A DNA stretch of 64,000 nt. Source: Dryomyza anilis. Taxonomy: Eukaryota > Arthropoda > Insecta > Diptera > Dryomyzidae. A model generated the notes under the pieces. That model ran no database searches. It was not told where the DNA came from and saw only the letters and a program-made list of their open reading frames with translations. Made by a program: the position numbers and the translations under genes. Each line of letters opens with the position of its first letter. The stretch's first letter is position 1. The DNA is taken from positions 40,979,152 through 41,043,151 of the forward strand of contig OX638132.1 of the NCBI GenBank assembly GCA_951804985.1, read 5' to 3'. Positions 32,043-43,211 of this stretch are shown in pieces.

Positions 32043-33146
32043 TCATATTCTACAACTTACCCGTTGATAATTTGGATGCGTTACAATGCGTACGATACGA
32101 ACACCAGATAAGTTTGGGAATTCACGATCGCCGAACTGTTCGGACACATTCCACGGTAACAAATCGCCGTTGGCCTTTTTGCCCCTACCCAACGAATCGG
32201 AAACTGTCTGTGAAGGTATCTCATGCTCCAAGGCCAACTGTATGATCTCCAATATCTCCGGCAACTGATCCTTGTGTTGTATGGGACTCAGCAGACAGAA
32301 TAAATGATGCGCAGGAATGAACGATGCCATCATCTGCAGATCGTTGGTACTGTTTTTGTAGTGCGATGCTACATAGATCGAGACGACGCGATGCAGAAAC
32401 GACTCAGCAGCCTTGTGATACGAGAAAAGCGCATCGCGATCAATATAATAAAGTTCGCAGACATCTGGCGAGGGACAGCCCGAGCTAATGTTGGGCACAG
32501 TGGTGGCATCGAGGCAAAGAATATTTATCAGCCAGCTTTCAATGTCATCGTCCTCACGATAACGTATGGGTTCGTCGAGTTTAATCTAAATATACAATTT
32601 TTATATTTAATCAATGGGAAAGAAAGTATTGTAAAACTAAACTAACTGAAATCAAATACGGTCCCATCATTTGCTTGACCAGCGTCAACGGAATAGCGGC
32701 CGCCTCGTCAATCAGCAACAAATCGGCGGCATTCAACATGTGCATGTCATTGGGCGCAATGGTCTGGCGATATTAATTCGTATGATGGCTTTTTTTATAG
32801 TCGGAATTGGTCGAGCGTATGATCGTGTAGTCTGAGCGCTTCTGGTACTCGAGCGCATCGAAACTCTTGAGCACAAACTCGAACAGCGTTATTAAATTCT
32901 CTGGATGTGGCGATGTGACGTAGACGTTGACATAGACAAAGGCGATGGCAGCGGCAATGGACAGACCCATGGCGGATGATTTACCGCGACCACGCGCTTC
33001 TGATAGCGAGGTAGGCGGATTTAAAATACTTTAATTGTTTCTCTGCGAGCGCCTCTATGAACTGTGCGACAGCCTTGGCTTGATCGTAGGTGCGGCACAA
33101 ATTGACCAACGTACCAGCAGGTGGCGTGTCCGGCAACAGCAGGCTG
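32043..33146 (-). pseudogene. NAT10: NAT10 (RNA cytidine acetyltransferase) exon relics
   Basis: NAT10/Kre33 acetylates cytidines in 18S rRNA and tRNAs in the nucleolus. Going 5' to 3' on the minus strand: DTPPAGTLVNLCRTYDQAKA and EALAEKQLK after an acceptor at 33146; then, in a new frame, EARGRGKSSAMGLSIAAAIA (the ATP-binding loop) and VTSPHPENLITLFEFVLKSF; then NAADLLLIDEAAAIPLTLVK (helicase motif II); then EPIRYREDDDIESWLINILC after TATATTTAG; then the acetyltransferase region SGCPSPDVCELYYIDRDALF, ASHYKNSTNDLQMM, PWNVSEQFGDREFPNLSGVR, ending THPNYQR at a GTAAGT donor. Frameshifts, a deletion before AIPLT and loss of the segment after MMGPYLI show it is broken. Introns are kept, so it is a duplicated relic, not a processed copy. 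Confidence 0.85.
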
Positions 33147-34565
33147 AAATTTAAATACAATTTTAAATAAAATAATTATATAGAAAATGAAAAACGAGAA
33201 AAATACATCTAAATAGGAAAAAAACTAAGAATGATATTTTCAGATTCCATGCATTTTAATTGAATTTTGATTATGTAAAAGTAACAAAATTAGATTCACA
33301 AGGCACATTTTAAACTAAACTAAAAAGAAGAAAAATAAAAAAATATTTTTTAATATAAAACGTTTTTATTGAGAACTTTAAGGATCCAATAGATTATATA
33401 ATCTACCGCCTCATGTTGTATTTTAAACCATACTAAAAATTCACAAAAATATTCATGTTTCAAAGTCTCTTTAATATGGGACCATGGCGATAGAACCATG
33501 ATGAACCGGATGTCAAGAAAACGATAATCGAGTTCGAGGCAATATTTAATATCTGAAGTCTGTAGCTCATTGCGAGGGTATTTTAAAATAAATTACAAAA
33601 TTTGTACCGATCAGACAGACAAGAAAGCAACCTAATAAAAACGTTTTATAATATGATATAAAAGTAGTTATGGCCTGAGATAATATTTGAGAAATAGCGA
33701 TGGTTATGTTTGTACTTGATGCGTTTCAGATTATTTGCATGCAACTGTATATTTTTGTATCTTATTTACCAACGTTGATTTTGTGTAATCTCAGTTTCAA
33801 TAATTTGGTGCTTACAGCTGCTCAAATCGTTGCCAACTTCTTTGCTCTTGAGTGCAGTATCCAGTTTATCCACCTTCTTCTTGGCGTCTTCAATGCTCAC
33901 TTTACAGCACAGCTTGTTCCAAATTACATCTAGTATTTATTTAAGTCCTGCAAGTCCATAATATTAACATGCTGCACAAAACATGCGCAAACTACAAAAT
34001 ACATACACAAAGATTATTCTACTCCAAGGGATATCGAGGGATATCGGCCTCCATGTGAATATATGCAGCTCAACATATTGTTGCAGCCATTTTTGTTTCT
34101 CTTCCCGACATTGATGTCATCCATCCTGCTCGGCGCGCAGACGCTCAATGATTTTTACCGACTGGGCCATGTTCGGTTTGCCTGTTTGGGATATTAAATA
34201 ATAGAATTATAGTAACAACTTGATCTTTTCAGTTGCGAATAAGCTATTTTTGTTAAATATTACATATATTATAAAATATATATTATAAAAATATTCAAAA
34301 TAAGTTCCTCATTTCAGTTTCTTAATTTTACCTATTATTAAAGATATGTTGGCCGACAGCGTTCTCGATGCGTGCGTTCAATTCAATACCCTTGGCAGCA
34401 TGAATAAATTAATAAATAAATGAATAATTGAACAAATGAATAAATGAATAATTTAACAAATGAATAAATTAATAAATGAACATATCAATTAATGAACAAA
34501 TAAACATAATGGAAAATGAAGAAATAAATGTATAAATGAACAAATGAATAAAAATACATGCAACT
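32914..34565. repeat. 1,652-bp tandem duplication, unit 1
   Basis: This unit is followed directly by unit 2 (34566-36217) with the same sequence. I noticed a single substitution (T at 33414, A at 35066). It contains the 5' part of the NAT10 relic and three exon-like segments on the minus strand. An AATA/AATG-rich low-complexity run closes each unit. Confidence 0.9.
33816..34402 (-). pseudogene. Three exon-like segments of an unrecognised coiled-coil gene
   Basis: Minus-strand order: 34402-34345 (AAKGIELNARIENAVGQHIF, donor GTAAAA), 34182-34095 (acceptor AAACAG; AQSVKIIERLRAEQDG then a stop, CREEKQKWLQQYVEL in another frame), and 33936-33816 (acceptor ACTAG; NKLCCKVSIEDAKKKVDKLD, donor GTAAGC). 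Splice signals and charged helical composition suggest real exons. The internal stop suggests decay. All three are repeated at +1,652. I do not recognise the protein. Confidence 0.45.
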
Positions 34566-36217
34566 GCTGACGTAGACGTTGACATAGACAAAGGCGATGG
34601 CAGCGGCAATGGACAGACCCATGGCGGATGATTTACCGCGACCACGCGCTTCTGATAGCGAGGTAGGCGGATTTAAAATACTTTAATTGTTTCTCTGCGA
34701 GCGCCTCTATGAACTGTGCGACAGCCTTGGCTTGATCGTAGGTGCGGCACAAATTGACCAACGTACCAGCAGGTGGCGTGTCCGGCAACAGCAGGCTGAA
34801 ATTTAAATACAATTTTAAATAAAATAATTATATAGAAAATGAAAAACGAGAAAAATACATCTAAATAGGAAAAAAACTAAGAATGATATTTTCAGATTCC
34901 ATGCATTTTAATTGAATTTTGATTATGTAAAAGTAACAAAATTAGATTCACAAGGCACATTTTAAACTAAACTAAAAAGAAGAAAAATAAAAAAATATTT
35001 TTTAATATAAAACGTTTTTATTGAGAACTTTAAGGATCCAATAGATTATATAATCTACCGCCTCAAGTTGTATTTTAAACCATACTAAAAATTCACAAAA
35101 ATATTCATGTTTCAAAGTCTCTTTAATATGGGACCATGGCGATAGAACCATGATGAACCGGATGTCAAGAAAACGATAATCGAGTTCGAGGCAATATTTA
35201 ATATCTGAAGTCTGTAGCTCATTGCGAGGGTATTTTAAAATAAATTACAAAATTTGTACCGATCAGACAGACAAGAAAGCAACCTAATAAAAACGTTTTA
35301 TAATATGATATAAAAGTAGTTATGGCCTGAGATAATATTTGAGAAATAGCGATGGTTATGTTTGTACTTGATGCGTTTCAGATTATTTGCATGCAACTGT
35401 ATATTTTTGTATCTTATTTACCAACGTTGATTTTGTGTAATCTCAGTTTCAATAATTTGGTGCTTACAGCTGCTCAAATCGTTGCCAACTTCTTTGCTCT
35501 TGAGTGCAGTATCCAGTTTATCCACCTTCTTCTTGGCGTCTTCAATGCTCACTTTACAGCACAGCTTGTTCCAAATTACATCTAGTATTTATTTAAGTCC
35601 TGCAAGTCCATAATATTAACATGCTGCACAAAACATGCGCAAACTACAAAATACATACACAAAGATTATTCTACTCCAAGGGATATCGAGGGATATCGGC
35701 CTCCATGTGAATATATGCAGCTCAACATATTGTTGCAGCCATTTTTGTTTCTCTTCCCGACATTGATGTCATCCATCCTGCTCGGCGCGCAGACGCTCAA
35801 TGATTTTTACCGACTGGGCCATGTTCGGTTTGCCTGTTTGGGATATTAAATAATAGAATTATAGTAACAACTTGATCTTTTCAGTTGCGAATAAGCTATT
35901 TTTGTTAAATATTACATATATTATAAAATATATATTATAAAAATATTCAAAATAAGTTCCTCATTTCAGTTTCTTAATTTTACCTATTATTAAAGATATG
36001 TTGGCCGACAGCGTTCTCGATGCGTGCGTTCAATTCAATACCCTTGGCAGCATGAATAAATTAATAAATAAATGAATAATTGAACAAATGAATAAATGAA
36101 TAATTTAACAAATGAATAAATTAATAAATGAACATATCAATTAATGAACAAATAAACATAATGGAAAATGAAGAAATAAATGTATAAATGAACAAATGAA
36201 TAAAAATACATGCAACT
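34566..36217. repeat. 1,652-bp tandem duplication, unit 2
   Basis: Copy of 32914-34565. Its first 233 bases repeat the NAT10 segments EALAEKQLK and RGRGKSSAMGLS on the minus strand. The three exon-like segments of the coiled-coil gene recur at 35468-36054. It ends at GCAACTGCT, after which the sequence leaves the repeat. Confidence 0.9.
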
Positions 36218-36234
36218 GCTTAAAAAAAGTCGAA

Positions 36235-36411
36235 AAATTGTCTTTATTGCGACGCCTTGAGCCCACCTTCGTCTGTTTCTTCTCCTCATACTCATCATGT
36301 GGTGACTTTGCTGTGCTACAACTCTGATCGTTGTCCGAATAGGACGAGTCATGCGATTCGAAATCTGAAAGCGCCGAATAGAGACGTGTGTCCTCATCGG
36401 TGATGTCGCCT
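36235..36411 (-). pseudogene. Exon-like segment rich in acidic and serine residues
   Basis: After an acceptor (TTAACAG) the frame reads DITDEDTRLYSALSDFESHD, SSYSDNDQSCSTAKSPHDEY and a basic KVGSRRRNKDN, without stops over about 60 codons. It is not recognised. It lies upstream, in the minus-strand sense, of the exon-like segments above and may be from the same gene. Confidence 0.4.
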
Positions 36412-36500
36412 GTTAATAATATAGAAAAATATATATTAAATTAATACAGCCAGTTTATTTCTTTATTCCTTTGTGTATTTATTTGTATATCACTTTATTG

Positions 36501-36898
36501 TAGGGCTGTGTGATTAATCAAAATATTGATTAATCAGAATAGATTAATCAGAATTTTAATTAATTGAAAATGGAATAATTTTATTCAACCTCATGTGAAC
36601 ATTTTGTCAACTTAAATAAAGTGAAAATATATTTTTAAAATAATTAAAAATAGAAGGAAGTGTTTCAAATATTGAAGAACCATAAATAAATTACGGTTCA
36701 TAAAATAATTAATCAGAAATTTTGATTAATCAAAATGCTGATTAATCAAATAGTCACAATTCTGATTAATCAGAATCCTTATAAATTGATTAACCAATAT
36801 TCTGATTAATTGAAAATTCTTGATTAATCAATTAATCAGAAATTTGTATAATTCAAAAATTTGGTCAATCGATTAAACGCACGATTAAACGCACCCTA
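36501..36898. mobile_element. hAT-type MITE with GATTAATCAGAA arrays
   Basis: This 398-bp element has ends TAGGGCTGTGTGATTAATC and (reverse complement) TAGGGTGCGTTTAATC. The perfect 8-bp TSD CTTTATTG lies at 36493-36500 and 36899-36906; TAGGG ends with an 8-bp TSD are typical of hAT elements. Inside, GATTAATCAGAAT and its variants occur more than ten times in both orientations. It has no coding capacity. Confidence 0.85.
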
Positions 36899-36906
36899 CT
36901 TTATTG

Positions 36907-37198
36907 TATTATTGTATTTTAATATTTTATTTCTGTATTATATATCTCTTTGTTTATTTATTAATTTATGAAATAATGAATTTATGAATTTACATGTTTG
37001 AATTTATTATTTAATTTATTAACTAATTTATTAATAATAAAATAATAAATGTTAATTTATTAATTTATATATTTAAGTACTTATGTATTTATATATTTAT
37101 GTATTTATACATTTATTTTTTATTTATGAATTTATTAATTTATTGGATATAAAATTTGTGTATAAATGTTGCAGAAATAATTTATACGGCATCGTATT
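36907..37198. other. AT-rich, TTTATTAATTTA low complexity
   Basis: This is simple TTTAT/AATTTA sequence, without features. Confidence 0.7.
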
Positions 37199-38355
37199 TT
37201 ACTTACGTGATTGTCTTTAGCAGTTATTATTCTCCAGTCTGTGGTTGTTGAGAGATTTCTGCGTGCGTTTATTTACCCACAACAGCGATAGATTTATTAG
37301 CTTTTTTTTTGTTTGCTGCTTGTTTTCCCATAAAACGTGTTTTGCCGTTTGCGTCTCCTGTTGCTCCTTGTTGTTCATAGGCAAGTTTGGCAGTATTCGT
37401 GGCACGCAATGAAAACCTTGCGCCTCCAATGAGTTAATAACCTTTGTATCCCATTTGAGCAGCTTTGTGTATTGATAACTAGCAGTCTCTGTGACATTGG
37501 CGTTACCAGTGATAGCACTCGAAACTCTTGCAGTAGTTCCTTCTGTTGTCGGTGTGGTGCGCGTTGTTTTTGCTGCACTAGTCGTCTGCTAGGTAGATCT
37601 GGTTTTGGTGGCGACACCATTGATACAGCAGTTACCGCCATGTTTGCGGTATAATCTTCGCATTGATGGTTGTGTTTTAGTTTCTTGGCACTGTTTAGTT
37701 CGTGTCCGGCATCTTCTGCAGAGAAATTCGATTATGTGCGATTTATGGCCGATGAAAGATCATCGAGTTTTGAGGAGTAGGCGCCCAGCCGCTGCAATGG
37801 ATTGCGCGATGTGTCGCGTATTTTAGCAAGTGCCTGTGGTTGTTGTGGGTCGAGGCATCGCCGCTGGCTGCATTTTCCGCCGCGGACTGTATTTGAAGGC
37901 GTTGATGGCATTCGTCGTCATTGTTATCGTAGTCGTCATCGTCGATGGTGTGTTGTTCCTCCACCTGCTCGTGCAACTTTTTGAAGACTTTGAAGACTAG
38001 ACTAAACAAAGGATTTAAATTACTTAATTTACTTACTTATTATTTAAAATACTTAATCATTAAAATGAATAAAAAAAAATTGAATTTTACCTCTACATTT
38101 TTATCCGTCATTATATCGATCTCATTGCCTAAGTTCATGTTCTCCTTGTCGACGGCGATTGTGTTGGCGCACGCAGTGTATTCCTTGCGCACACACCACT
38201 TATCGTCGATGGTCTTGGATTTGAGCTGCATTACCTCGTCCTTATTCTTCTTCATGCCATGTTCTTCGCGAGCACATGCGGCAACAGCTTGGTTTCCGTA
38301 ACCTTAAAATCTTCGAGCTTCTCGACCAGTTTGTCTTCCCAGACCTTGTTTATAT
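37199..38355 (-). pseudogene. Exon-like segments of an unrecognised, partly disordered protein
   Basis: Segment 38355-38086 opens after acceptor TTGTAG, reads NKVWEDKLVEKLEDFKVTET, shifts frame, then MKKNKDEVMQLKSKTIDDKW and NTIAVDKENMNLGNEIDI, ending at a GTAAAA donor. Segment 37998-37200 opens after TTGTTTAG, reads VFKKLHEQVEEQHTIDDDDY with an aspartate/asparagine run, then SNFSAEDAGHELNSAKKLKH, MVSPPKPDLPSRRLVQQKQR and KLLKWDTKVINSLEAQGF in several frames, and ends at a CAC-GTAAGT donor. The coding-like composition and good splice sites, with at least three frame changes, mark a decayed gene. I cannot name it. Confidence 0.45.
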
Positions 38356-38815
38356 CTACAACGTTGAATTATACTTACTCCTACTTTAGTACTTTAATTA
38401 TTTCCCAATAAATAATATATATTTGAATTCTTTTAATTTAAACTTAGACTTTATTTCAACACTTTTTAGCTCAATATTTTTGGCTTGTTACACCTCTAAA
38501 TTCTATTTCACAACTCACTTAAAATTTAACTTAACTATTGTAAGAAGGCATGTTTCAAATCTACATGTTCCGGCAGAGTGCCGTGCGCAAATTCCACTCA
38601 CTATTTACTTCCGTAAGGGAAAAAGCCCTTAGCCAATCATGCTGCTGCTGGTTTGCCCAGCTTCGCTCATACTGTTGCTAGTTCATTGGCTTGCTGGACT
38701 ATGACACATATGTCCTACGTTGCACTTTACTGCAACGTAACGATAACTGCATGAAGTAGTCATCGCTTAAGTAGGTCACGATACGTTTATAATATCAACG
38801 TAGAGTGACTTACCA
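38356..38815. other. Intron-like or intergenic, nothing recognised
   Basis: AT-rich in the first half, then a less biased stretch (38560-38720) without a usable frame. The interval could be an intron between the flanking exon relics. Confidence 0.45.
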
Positions 38816-39560
38816 AAACACACTATGTTGACTTACAACAACCTCTTTGCGCACCAGACGCGTCTCCTACGCACTCCTGTTGCTCGATTTTGGTAGTGGT
38901 TGTTCTGGTTCGTTGGCTCAGAGCTGGAGAAAGAAACAGCAACATAAATAATGTTAGTGTTAATTTAAAAACTTGTTTTATACTTAAAAGCTCTTGACGT
39001 ATATTTAATAGTTTACCTCCATTTTGCCATGACTCACCCTCATTTGCGTCCATATAGAATTGATAATTGTAACGCCCAGCTGAAGTCGACGGAACTCCCC
39101 CAAATCCTCTCGATGCGACTGTTTACCTCGGCCGAGCGTAGATGCTTTTGGCAGATTAGTTTCTTGCCCGCCTCAGACATTTGCGCGGACTTGGGTTTGC
39201 ACACCTTGAGAGCCTTGTGAAAGCGTTGTCGTAATCCTCCATAAAATGATGGAAGTTGCGTGCTTCTTCGAGGCAGGCACGACGCTTGGCAGAGATTTTT
39301 TTTTAAACTAAATATATTAAAAAATAAATAATTTAAATAAAACATATTGTATAAATGACCACGCCAACAGTTTGAATCGATTGCATCGCTTCAATGTCTC
39401 CACAAACATATTCAACTAAAAAATTTTGCTCTTTCACGGTGGCGCTGGTGCTCACAATTCCACGCAATTTACGCCACTTATCCATCGCGTTTTTTGTGAT
39501 ATTTTCACGTTCGTTGCAGTGATGTTGGCACGTTCCAGCTCATTGGCCATGGTGCCTCAC
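38816..39560 (-). pseudogene. Spectrin-repeat exon relics
   Basis: Spectrins are rod-shaped membrane-skeleton proteins made of triple-helix repeats of about 106 residues. Minus strand from 39550: ANELERAN, then MDKWRKLRGIVST, a repeat start. From 39302: SAKRRACLEEARNFHHFMED, then in another frame KPKSAQMSEAGKKLICQKHL and RSAEVNSRIERI, then in a third FYMDANEGESW at a GTGAGT donor. These match the LEEARNFHQF, KPKSAQMSEAG and QFYMDANE signatures of beta-type spectrins. A further exon-like piece at 38935-38820 lies between acceptor CTCCAG and donor GTAAGT and may belong. Frameshifts show decay. Which spectrin (beta or beta-heavy) cannot be decided. Confidence 0.6.
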
Positions 39561-40173
39561 ATTGAAGCCAACAAAATTTGACTAAAATTCAATTAAAATA
39601 ACATTTTTAATTAAAATCCTACTAATATTAGCTATGCATGGTGATTAATAAAATAATTTACGTTCACAATAGTAAAAAACAGCTGTTCGCCATCTGGTGT
39701 ATAACTTCATATGTCTAACTTCATATGTCTAACTTCATGTGTCTAACTTTTATGCTACCGCTGAATGCAGCCAATGTGTTTGACATAACCCAATAAACAA
39801 AAAACCTGGATATTAAGTGATTATCGAATGTATATTGGGTAGCATGATGTTTGGCCTGGGGACGGTTCGCCTTGAGACGTTTCGCTTGGGGACGTTTCAT
39901 TGGGAATTTTATTTTGAATTTATTTTATCTGGGTTGCCATCACTTTATTTAAGTTTTAAGCAAAATATATTTAAATACACAATATTATTTAAAATTAGGA
40001 ATATATTAAATGATTTAAGTTTATAAAAAAGGAATAAATTATTTATAAATAATAGTAAAACGATTTTCTATTTAAACCGTGGAACCAATTTTAATGTATT
40101 CATGTAAGAATGCATTAATGTAAATATGAATGAGGATATATATGTGCAAAAAGCTACTAAACCTCTTTTATGA
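39561..40173. other. Non-coding with small repeats
   Basis: Bases 39705-39750 are a short reverse-complement run of the 18-bp unit seen at 23236-23334. Bases 39789-39839 (CCCAATAAACAAAAAACC to TATTGGG) recur at 22112-22155. No gene was seen. Confidence 0.55.
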
Positions 40174-40824
40174 ACACTCTCAGAAATATATTGTCATTTC
40201 CGACAATATTGTAACACTTTCGATGTTCGAAATAGATCTCATGATCAAATTGTCAAATTATTGTCGGTTTGGCAATCAGATTGTTATATTAAAAAGTCAT
40301 TCGATTGTTTAAGAAAAACAATCGACATTGTCATTTAATAAGATAAAAAATGACACACGAATATTTTTATAATTTTTATTAGCAAACAATTATTTATAGT
40401 GCAGAAATGTACACTAAGAGAACATCTTCTGCAAGTCTTTGGTAGGTTTGGTCGTCGTCAATAGCTTAACACAAATGTGAAAGGCAGAAATGGTCTTGAG
40501 CATTTGTGGATAGCAGAACAGTCAGTCGCACATTATCGTACTCGCATGCGTTATCCAGAAAGGGTTTACTTCCCATTTCTACCGTCAAACGTTTTATTTG
40601 GCGGCTCCCATATCTACACAAAATGCACATACGTTCAATAAATATTGAATAATATAATTGTAAAAATATAACTCACATTTTGTTTGAATTTTTGAAATAA
40701 ATAAAAACAATAAATTGACATATATTTGAATGCCAGAAAATATAGGTGCCACATAATCACTGAATAATGAAATGACAATCACATATTGTTATATTATATA
40801 GAAACAATATATTTCTGAGAGTGT
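40174..40824. mobile_element. MITE with ACACTCTCAGAAATATATTG ends
   Basis: The TIRs of 21 bp at 40174-40194 and 40804-40824 are perfect or nearly so. Inside the left end are repeated ATTGTC/GACAAT words. The right-end sequence, starting at about GAATGCCAGAA, is repeated at 45505-45598, a second, truncated copy. No coding capacity and no clear TSD were found. Confidence 0.75.
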
Positions 40825-40930
40825 AGAAGTTAAACCTCCAAAAGTAATGGGATTTATTTATTTATGTATCACTAGAAACAAAGTACACAGAGAGGTACAT
40901 TTATTGGGATAAACATTTATAAATGTTAAA

Positions 40931-41472
40931 TTCGAATCTCATCAAAAAATGAGTTTTTTAAATATACATAAATAAAACTTTTTTCATAGACTTTTTATAT
41001 TAATTAAGAAACCTGTTTTTGTTATTTTAATTACTTCGGAGATAAGAATAAATTATTATATATTTTGACTATGGGTGTTTGCGAGTTTGTCTTAATTTTG
41101 TAGGTAATGCAGTGTTTACTATTCAAGTTACGAAATTGCTAAATAAATTTCTAATAAAAAAAAAACTAAATGAAAAAAACTATGATTACGTTACTCGATA
41201 TTCATAGTTTTATATTCGATATTCGAATTCGAATCTCAGCAAAAAATTAGTTTCTTAAATATATAAAACTCTTTTCATAGACTTTTTCTATCAATTAAGA
41301 AACCTGTTTTATTCATTTTAATTACTTCGGAGATAAGAATAAATTATTATATATTTATAGGTGTGTGAGAATTTGTCTTAATTTTGTAGGTAATGCAGTG
41401 TTTACTATTCAAGTCATGAAATTGCTAAATAAATTGCTAATAAAAAAAACTAAATGAATTAAACTATGATAG
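40931..41472. repeat. Tandem direct duplication of about 280 bp
   Basis: Unit 1 (about 40931-41224) and unit 2 (about 41228-41472) share CGAATCTCA-CAAAAAAT, then AATTACTTCGGAGATAAGAA and GTAGGTAATGCAGTGTTTAC. They are about 85-90 percent alike by eye, so this is older than the other tandem duplications. Confidence 0.8.
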
Positions 41473-42014
41473 CAAACAACAGAATGAAATGTAAAAGCTA
41501 CGAATATCGAACAACGATCGAACGATAACCCAATATTTGAATTTTGTCTTAAAATTTTATAAAAACTCGCATTTCCTTAATTATCATCAGAAAAATACAC
41601 CCTTTAAAATCATTCATAAATTGGGACATTTAATATAATACTTTCAAGATATAATATATTGAAAATCATCCATTTTAATATTTAAGTATAAGGATTATAA
41701 TAATTATAATTTTTTTAAAATTACCTAAAAATAAAATAACAAATGCATTTTCAGAAATTACATTTAGTATGGCAACTCTGAATCTTTTACGTTTCTTCAT
41801 TCTCTTCAAATTCGCAATATTCACAATTAAAGGTTGATAAAACCATTGGTAGTATTAACGTACACCGTTCTTCAAAATCTTTCAATGTGTTAGTAAATCT
41901 AGATTGATTAACGCAATACGTAATATTGACGAATGCGATAATCGGTTGATATTTGATTAATTAGTTTGTCGTATTGATGTACAAGTTCGATTTATTTACG
42001 TCAATATTTGGTTC
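41473..42014. other. AT-rich stretch, nothing recognised
   Basis: No coding sequence was found. Bases 41850-42010 have several ACG-containing palindromic words (GATTAACGCAATACG, ATTGACGAATGCG) that might be another degenerate motif array. Confidence 0.4.
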
Positions 42015-42018
42015 TGTG

Positions 42019-42625
42019 CACTAAGAAAACAAGATGATTATGAAAGTTTTGCTGCAAATATCTGTTTAATTTACGCCTTGGCGTAAAATTTTCTTATGTT
42101 TAAGTAAATCTAATGATTTAAAAAAGTATCAGCTCATCAAATAATACATTTTAATAGTAAAAGTGAAAATAAAGTTTCCCGGGATTGAAATTATCAACAC
42201 GTGATCGAAAATATATTTTTTTTTAGAGTTTACTTTGATGACAGCAGCGCCGGGCCAACTTGGTTCTTCCGCGAAGAAGTTGTACAATTTTACCTTCGAA
42301 AGATTTGTAAAGACTATGGCGATGTGTAACCAAGATACTGTTTTAATTCTAGAATAAATAAAAATACATTTGATTCATTTTCTTTCAATTCAATAAAAAA
42401 TACTCCGCGAATTCTAATGGAGTAGATTTTCCAAATATTCATCAACTATCTTTCTATTTGTAAGATGTAAGAATAATCGTAAATTTGAAAGATGATTTCT
42501 AGCAATATTTATCGTATTTGACGGATGCTTGAGAGATGGTTGTCTCAAATAGATCAAAATAATTTGTAAATACCTTGATATTTAGGGCTGTGATATTTCT
42601 GGTAATCATATTTGTTTTCTTAGTG
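42019..42625. mobile_element. MITE with CACTAAGAAAACAAG ends, copy 1
   Basis: The left end CACTAAGAAAACAAGATGAT and the right end (reverse complement CACTAAGAAAACAAATATGA) form the TIR. A 4-bp direct repeat TGTG flanks it at 42015-42018 and 42626-42629. A second copy lies at 61296-62126. Shared interior words include GATGACAGCAGCG-CGGGCCAACTT. CACTA-like ends with a 4-bp TSD hint at the CACTA/Chapaev group, but this is only suggestive. Confidence 0.7.
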
Positions 42626-42966
42626 TGTGGTTATCGAAGCTTTCACTGGAGAAAAGCGTTCATAGTTTTATAATTGTAAGCTTGAAAAACATAGCGATCT
42701 CCAGAAAACTGGTAGCTTTTTATCCAATTGAATCTAGCCTTTACCTAAACTAGACATTCAATATTTTTTCGCGTTTTAACTTAATTGTAAGCTCTAAATA
42801 AAATGTGGTTCTTCACTTGATGTTTAACTTAATTTTGAACATGAAATCGACATGAAATTACACTTGAATTTAGGGGCATATATTTCCCTAACTAAAGGTT
42901 TAAATAAAAATAAAATGCATATAACATTATAATACTATATATAATTATAATCCTAATTATATTCTC

Positions 42967-43197
42967 CCTTCTGTGAGATAACAGACAGCTGCAACAGCAC
43001 CTGCGTCGGTGGCAGTGTACAGGAACTTCTTGTAAAATCCACGACGTGCCGCGAAGATCAATCCAGTCAAAGCAATTGCGCCACTGCGATACATAACATT
43101 GCCAGGTTCGCGCAAAATATCAATGGAGTTTGCGTATGAATGAACATATATTTATATTTCATAATCGTATTCGTGAATTTTGGCCACCTTACAATGT
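42967..43197 (-). pseudogene. MICOS subunit MIC26/27 (apolipoprotein O-like) C-terminal exon, copy C
   Basis: Minus-strand translation gives REPGNVMYRSGAIALTGLIF, then AARRGFYKKFLYTATDAG and AVAAVCYLTEGRI, then a stop. The CYL in place of the family's CYP or YYP supports a terminal APOO/MIC26-27 motif better than copy A does. Upstream, before CATACGCAA, the acceptor AG seen in copy A (CATACGCAG) is mutated to AA, which should prevent splicing, and a stop lies just before it. Hence I call it a pseudogene. Confidence 0.55.
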
Positions 43198-43211
43198 AAT
43201 TGCATTATATA

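Noticed and set aside
32043..33146. Intact NAT10 gene
   Set aside because: At least two frameshifts, a missing segment between MMGPYLI and EPIRY, and no N-terminal or C-terminal exons in a sensible order nearby.
37472..38301. Plus-strand frames at 37.5-38.3 kb
   Set aside because: Splice signals and composition favour minus-strand exons. The plus frames are shadows.
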